From positions 14,380,501-14,444,500 of the forward strand of contig NC_092672.1 of NCBI RefSeq assembly GCF_964355755.1: a stretch of 64,000 nucleotides of DNA, in the 5' to 3' direction. The notes beneath the pieces were generated by a model. That model had not been told where the DNA came from and did not search any database. It saw nothing but the letters and a program-made list of their open reading frames with translations. Both the position numbers and the translations under genes were made by a program. Positions 59,541 through 64,000 of the stretch are shown piece by piece. Source of the stretch: Antedon mediterranea. Taxonomy: Eukaryota > Echinodermata > Crinoidea > Comatulida > Antedonidae. Position 1 is the stretch's first letter, and each line of letters starts with the position of its first letter.

Positions 59541-60035
59541 AATTATGGTTAGGCCTAATTCTGACATAGGCGAGTACAATGAAAAAACTTCGGTACAAAT
59601 CTCTGCCCTGGATACCTACCTGATCTATCTCAGATGTACCGTGAAATGAAAATTTAATAACATTAGTTTTCACTATTACGATATTGTTCCATAAATCTAT
59701 CTTAGGAAGATATTATAAATAGTTTTTTAACCAAATTTATGATTTCAACAGTAGATTTTCAACTCAATTTCAATTCTTCGCGGTCAAAGTAATTTCCGGG
59801 TTCACGATGGGTTCACCTTGTGACAACCTGGTTTCAACTATTTTTTCTCTTTTATACACAAGTGAGCAGTTAAAATAATAGATTTGGAAACAGGCACTTT
59901 CCATCAATCAATACATTGTCCCTTTGGAAAACAGAAGAAAAAAACTGATAGTAGGACTGAAGCTTAAGTTGGCCATTAGTGGCTATAGCCATTTCAATTT
60001 TTTGTTTATTTTAGGAACGGACCGCGCGTGTGCAG

Positions 60036-60262
60036 GTAAAGGTAAAGGTGAGTCCCGTATTCTCTGAACGTAGGGGAATGAGCTGTTAGGAGCTCATTGT
60101 ACTAAGCCTCGGCATTATGTGGTAGGGTGGCCAGTTCCTTTCCACCGCCTTTTTTCTCCCTAGTATTTTCAACCAGGTACTCATTTACAGCTGAGTGGAC
60201 TGGGAGTTGTCGGGAATTGAACCCGGGTCTATCTGTATGTCCTAACCACTCGGCTACGTAGT
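60036..60262 (-). mobile_element. tRNA-derived SINE, copy 2
   Basis: Inverse of the 38613 SINE: the B box (GGGTTCAATTCCCG), ACAACTCCCAGTCCACTCAG and TGAGTACCTGGTTGAAAATA all match. The tail, on this strand, ends in repeated TTTACC. Confidence 0.85.
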
Positions 60263-60602
60263 TAAAAAACAAAAATTATTCTGCAAATTAATAAAGATTA
60301 AATTAAATATACGCCATAAAAATCGGAATATATTGTTATTGAGAATAGTATTATAAAAATACATAGGGAGATTTGATGATAAGACATTTTGTTTAAAATC
60401 GAGTGAAATCTCGATAACCCAGAATAACTGTAGGCTATCTGTGTCCCGTTAGGACCGAGATGTCTGCCCATGTTGCAAGCCGTAATGTCTTCTGTCACGG
60501 AAGTTAGTTTCAAAAGATGTTAATAAATAATGTATTAATTATTAGGATGGTATTTTTTTGTCTCTCCAATAAAACATCACTTTTTTGGTTGTGTGGGGGG
60601 AT

Positions 60603-60709
60603 GTCCCAACCATTAGACCACTGGGGCTTTCATGGTATTGTTCGAACTCGATTGGATAGCGACTCTTTAACATTCTCGGCGTGGTCCGAGTTCGAGTCTC
60701 GGTTGGGGC
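60603..60709. repeat. Rearranged tRNA-like halves, head to head
   Basis: Minus strand 60627-60603 reads GCCCCAGTGGTCTAATGGTT, like a tRNA 5' half with an A box. Plus strand 60675-60709 reads TCCGAGTTCGAGTCTCGGTT and ends GGGGC, like a 3' half with a B box. The two halves are in opposite orientation, so this is not a tRNA gene; a rearranged SINE head is likely. Confidence 0.5.
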
Positions 60710-60978
60710 TTTTTCTCATTGTCACAAATTTCCTCATCTTTATCGTTTCAAATATATATACTGTATATATAATATATTCCATGCTCCAACGGGCGTATCG
60801 CCAGACAATCAATATCGGTCCAGTAGGACAATACAACGTCCTCACTTGACCTACTATGGCAAACACTAAAACCCAGCCAAACAATAGCGATCTCATATAA
60901 GTAGGCGTACTCACCATAAAGTTATTGTGGGACTCTTGTGATGGTTAATGTTCATGACAGTGTACTACAACAGAATTC

Positions 60979-61100
60979 AGTTACCTGTCTAAATCCTTAC
61001 CAGCCATCAGACAATTGGATCACTCACTTTGACAACACGTTATAGTTACCTGTCTAAATCCTTACCAGCCATCAGACAATTGGATCACTCACTTGTGACG
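60979..61100. repeat. 65-bp tandem duplication
   Basis: AGTTACCTGTCTAAATCCTT and the following bases occur at 60979 and 61044, identical for about 50 bases. Confidence 0.93.
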
Positions 61101-61109
61101 ACACAAAGT

Positions 61110-63190
61110 TAATACTGCCCAACCAAGTTCATACTATCTTGTATTGATGCCAACAATATAGGCCTACAAGAGGGAAAAATTCTTCAAGTCACAGTAAGTA
61201 AAAAATAGGAACAAACTTATTTATTATCTATCAGTAATATGATTAATTTTTTAAACAAAGAGAGCACACGGATGTAAGTTACAGTCGTGTGTCCTGGAGC
61301 ATGTCAGGGAGCTGCGTATGTATTAGAATTCCACCACCGTGCAATAAAATGTTTACAAGTTTATATATTACAAATAATAACAAGAAACAAAATCTCTCGC
61401 ATGCATCAGAGTGTTGCTAATGTTGTTGCTAAAATCAATATGTAAAGGCAGAAATACACTCACACAGCAGGAGAGCCTCTACCATAGACAGGAACAAATT
61501 ACCTAAAACAAAATAAGATAATAATAAATGGTTCCATAGGCAACAATTTGTTCGATATTTTCATATATTAATTTAGATATTTTTATTTATGAAAAAATGT
61601 GCCTAGATAAAAGTTTATTGAGAAAAGGTCTTCAAGTAGATAACGAATGTTTAGATCTATTGAACCGTTGTTATTCCAATATCCTCTGTAATATTTTTAA
61701 ATAGTTCAATTTTAATTTCATCAAATAGGCCTACTTGGGTCTAATCGCAATCTAATACATCCGATTCTCCAAGTTTGCCTTACACAATTTACATGAGTCA
61801 GAACATTTATCATAATTCATGGTTTAGCCTAAAGTATACTTTAAAAGGAGTTGCTTAATATACCCATTTAAATCTTTATTTGATTTTAGTATCTACTTTT
61901 AAAATTATTGTTTTGTCAATTGTATACCAACCTAGATCTCTATAATTGCTTTTTAGCCGTATAGGTGCTTTAAAAGCAAGTCACTATAAAATAAACTCTT
62001 TTTTCCAACACTGGTCCCCTAGGCTACACAACAAAATCATCTAGTGGCTGGAAAGGAGACCAATCGGCGCCATAACGCATCATAGCAACTGAAGAAGTCA
62101 AGCTGACAGCTAGACGAAACTGTCTTGCCAACGTAAGTTTTATTGGTTTACTATCAAAGAACTACTTATATTATTAAAATAAACTCTGTTATTCAAATTG
62201 AGTTTATATTATGCTATATTATCCTATATTGCCGTTTTAATTTCCATTTTCTATTATACAGTATTTTACCATGATTTTACATCACGTTGTTGTCGTGTAA
62301 GAACATTCGATTTATTGTAATTAAAATCCAATTTCCATTTATATACATGAAATCTCACTTGCTGCTATAAGTAGGAGGTTTTTATCTTCACCGATCAGCC
62401 TAAAACAACATAAAATATATTAACTCCAGTTTTTCTGTCTATTTTTGCTTTGCTTTTGATACAATTGAATATGCGAGGGTGTTTAAAAACTATAAAGAAA
62501 ACAATAGGCCAACAAGTTATATTCATAAATATACCATTAGACTAGAACAATCCGACTCTCATACTAAAGGATGTGGTAAAACATGGAAGTTAGCTAACAA
62601 ACAAAATAATCCGCCACGCCTTCGCGGTGTGAAAAACAAAACAAAGCTGTGATAGCATAGAAAGTGATAATAATTACCCTTCTTATTCTTAACTACCTGT
62701 GATTTCCTATGAATTGGTAAGGAGCTAAAGCTGACTTCTCGTGGTCTAGTGCAAATTTGATTTGAAAGTCTTAAGAATTATGCAAAGCCAGAATATCGCG
62801 CTTGCTGATCAAATAATTTATATTACAGTTCCAATTACTGTATGCCTATTATTTGTTTAAAAAAATCGACCATGAAATGGCACCGAAAACGAGCGATGTT
62901 CAAACTCAATATGGAGTGATCAGGGGAGTCCCTTATATTTAACAACAACAAAAAGAAAAGGAATTCTTAAAAAATGAGTAAGAAACAGTCACAGACTTCT
63001 GTATAATTATATATCATATTATATTACGCAATGAATTATTATATTAACTTAAAAATCTGTGCGTGCAGACTAACCAGGATCTGGGCGCACCACCCAGCCC
63101 CTGCATGCAATGTTATAACTTTGCCGCCGCCCCCAAATTTTCCTGTTTTTTTTTTTTTTAAATAATAAATAAATCAATACCTATTAATAT
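61110..63190. other. Gene-less spacer
   Basis: No exon that I can support. A hammerhead-like motif lies at 62089-62124. The remainder is A+T-rich. Confidence 0.45.
62089..62124 (+). ncRNA. Second hammerhead-like motif
   Basis: CTGAAGA, one A, the closing pairs GTC...GAC with inner AGCTGACAGCT, then GAAACTGTC. Same layout as 34426-34457. Self-cleavage is not shown. Confidence 0.3.
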
Positions 63191-63199
63191 TGATATTAT

Positions 63200-63560
63200 A
63201 TTAATTTCCTCAACAAATTGATGTAAATACATATATTGAGCTTTAATAATAAGCTTTTTTCGGGGCTTCCCCTAGACGTACGTTCGCATTGAACTACTTC
63301 AACGCAACGCAACAAAACAAAATACTGAGTGAATGAAATCGGCAACAAAATGTTGTTTAATTTAATTCGTTAATTAGTTAGGTGTGTTTATGATCGTTTT
63401 CCTCATTTGTAGCATGCTACATGATTTCCGGCCACTGGGGCGTCATTTAACTATAAAGTTCGCTTCGCCACAGGTCCCGTCGATGGCCCTGGACAAGCAC
63501 TTTTTTTCAGCCGTGCAAACGCTGACTTGCCCTGTTGTGACGTTTTTACTAAAAATAGGC
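63200..63560 (+). repeat. Dispersed repeat, plus-strand copy
   Basis: Homologous to 48770-49225 (inverted) and to the interior of 36043-37108: CGGGGCTTC-CCTAGACGTA, GACGTACGTTCGCATTGAAC and TTAATTTCCTCAACAAATTG. Confidence 0.85.
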
Positions 63561-63599
63561 CTATGGGGGGGAAATGCCACCTTTTAATAGGCATATTTA

Positions 63600-64000
63600 A
63601 AGTATCAGTTTTTAATACATTTATAATAACATGAGAGTGCCATTTCCGACTATATCTATAGAGGTGTTATATTTTCAAAATTGCCTCGACTCAGCACCAA
63701 CCATGGTAGGGCTGAGTTGGTGTCGACTCTCTACAGTTGCGCATCCACCTACTCCCCTTTCACAAAATCCTGGCCCCTGGTGATGTACAAAAATTGGGCA
63801 ATGTGTATAGACTCGACGCGCGAAATGCAAACTCGACATGTACGACATTTATGTCCGTCCTGGCGTGCCATAAACATGACTACCGTTGCGACGATCGAAA
63901 CGGTTAGTTATAATTTCCGAAAGAAAAGGCAATCTACCAATAGAACGCTGTTCGGCCAGATCAATGAGTTTACATCTAGTTGCCTCACGCCCCTACTTGA
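63600..64000. other. Window end, repeat debris
   Basis: 63640-63780 includes ACCATGGTAGGGCTG, related to the degenerate tandem unit at 20110-20830, and CAAAATCCTGGCCCC. The last 200 bases show nothing I recognise. Confidence 0.4.

Overview
This window looks like nuclear DNA of a marine invertebrate deuterostome, most likely an echinoderm or a close relative. That is an inference from gene content and genome style, not from a species marker. The DNA is strongly A+T-rich. Protein-coding exons are short, scattered and bounded by GT/AG splice sites. The spacers are packed with transposon debris, tRNA-derived SINEs, LINE fragments, MITEs and minisatellites. The palindrome TAGGCCTA recurs at least 25 times. 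No prokaryotic operon, CRISPR array or rRNA is visible.

Host genes. (1) A CLCA-family gene (calcium-activated chloride channel regulator) lies on the minus strand. Four N-terminal exons (14499-14329, 7531-7234, 3981-3685, 1985-1747) join in frame and cover the signal peptide, the zincin motif HEWGH and the start of the VWA domain; the rest lies left of the window. (2) A single-exon BTB-BACK-Kelch protein of 583 aa (31552-33303, +) is complete. (3) A TNF-receptor-superfamily death receptor on the plus strand (42252-56970) is reconstructed from eleven exons: signal peptide, short cysteine-rich ectodomain, one membrane helix and a C-terminal death domain, about 354 aa in total. The three genes show no obvious shared pathway.

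Mobile and repeat DNA. The first CLCA intron holds an apparently intact two-exon gene (11743-8952, minus, 835 aa) with features of a DDE-type transposase. Around it, and nowhere else that I noticed, lie eleven copies of a short palindrome (GTAAC-N4-GTTAC). Their orientations mirror each other on the two sides, as expected for subterminal transposase-binding repeats. Between 34 and 40 kb there is a pair of diverged inverted repeat arms, one of which carries a LINE insertion that the other lacks. Between the arms sits a decayed LINE whose reverse-transcriptase C-terminus has expanded into an in-frame 54-bp minisatellite (14 copies), later split by a MITE-like element. At 42.9-44.4 kb, inside TNFR intron 1, one foldback element is nested inside another, both built of short-unit minisatellites.

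Layout: 1-1.14 kb 58-bp satellite; 1.7-14.5 kb CLCA gene with the transposon in intron 1; 15-31 kb gene-poor repeat field (MITEs with TTAA or TA target sites, hAT-like debris, LINE tails, phrase-like minisatellites); 31.5-33.3 kb Kelch gene; 34-39.7 kb inverted arms and decayed LINE; 40.5-41.6 kb 40-bp satellite; 42.2-57 kb TNFR gene; 57-64 kb gene-poor, with MITEs, a segmental duplication, an array carrying POU-octamer sequences, and SINEs.
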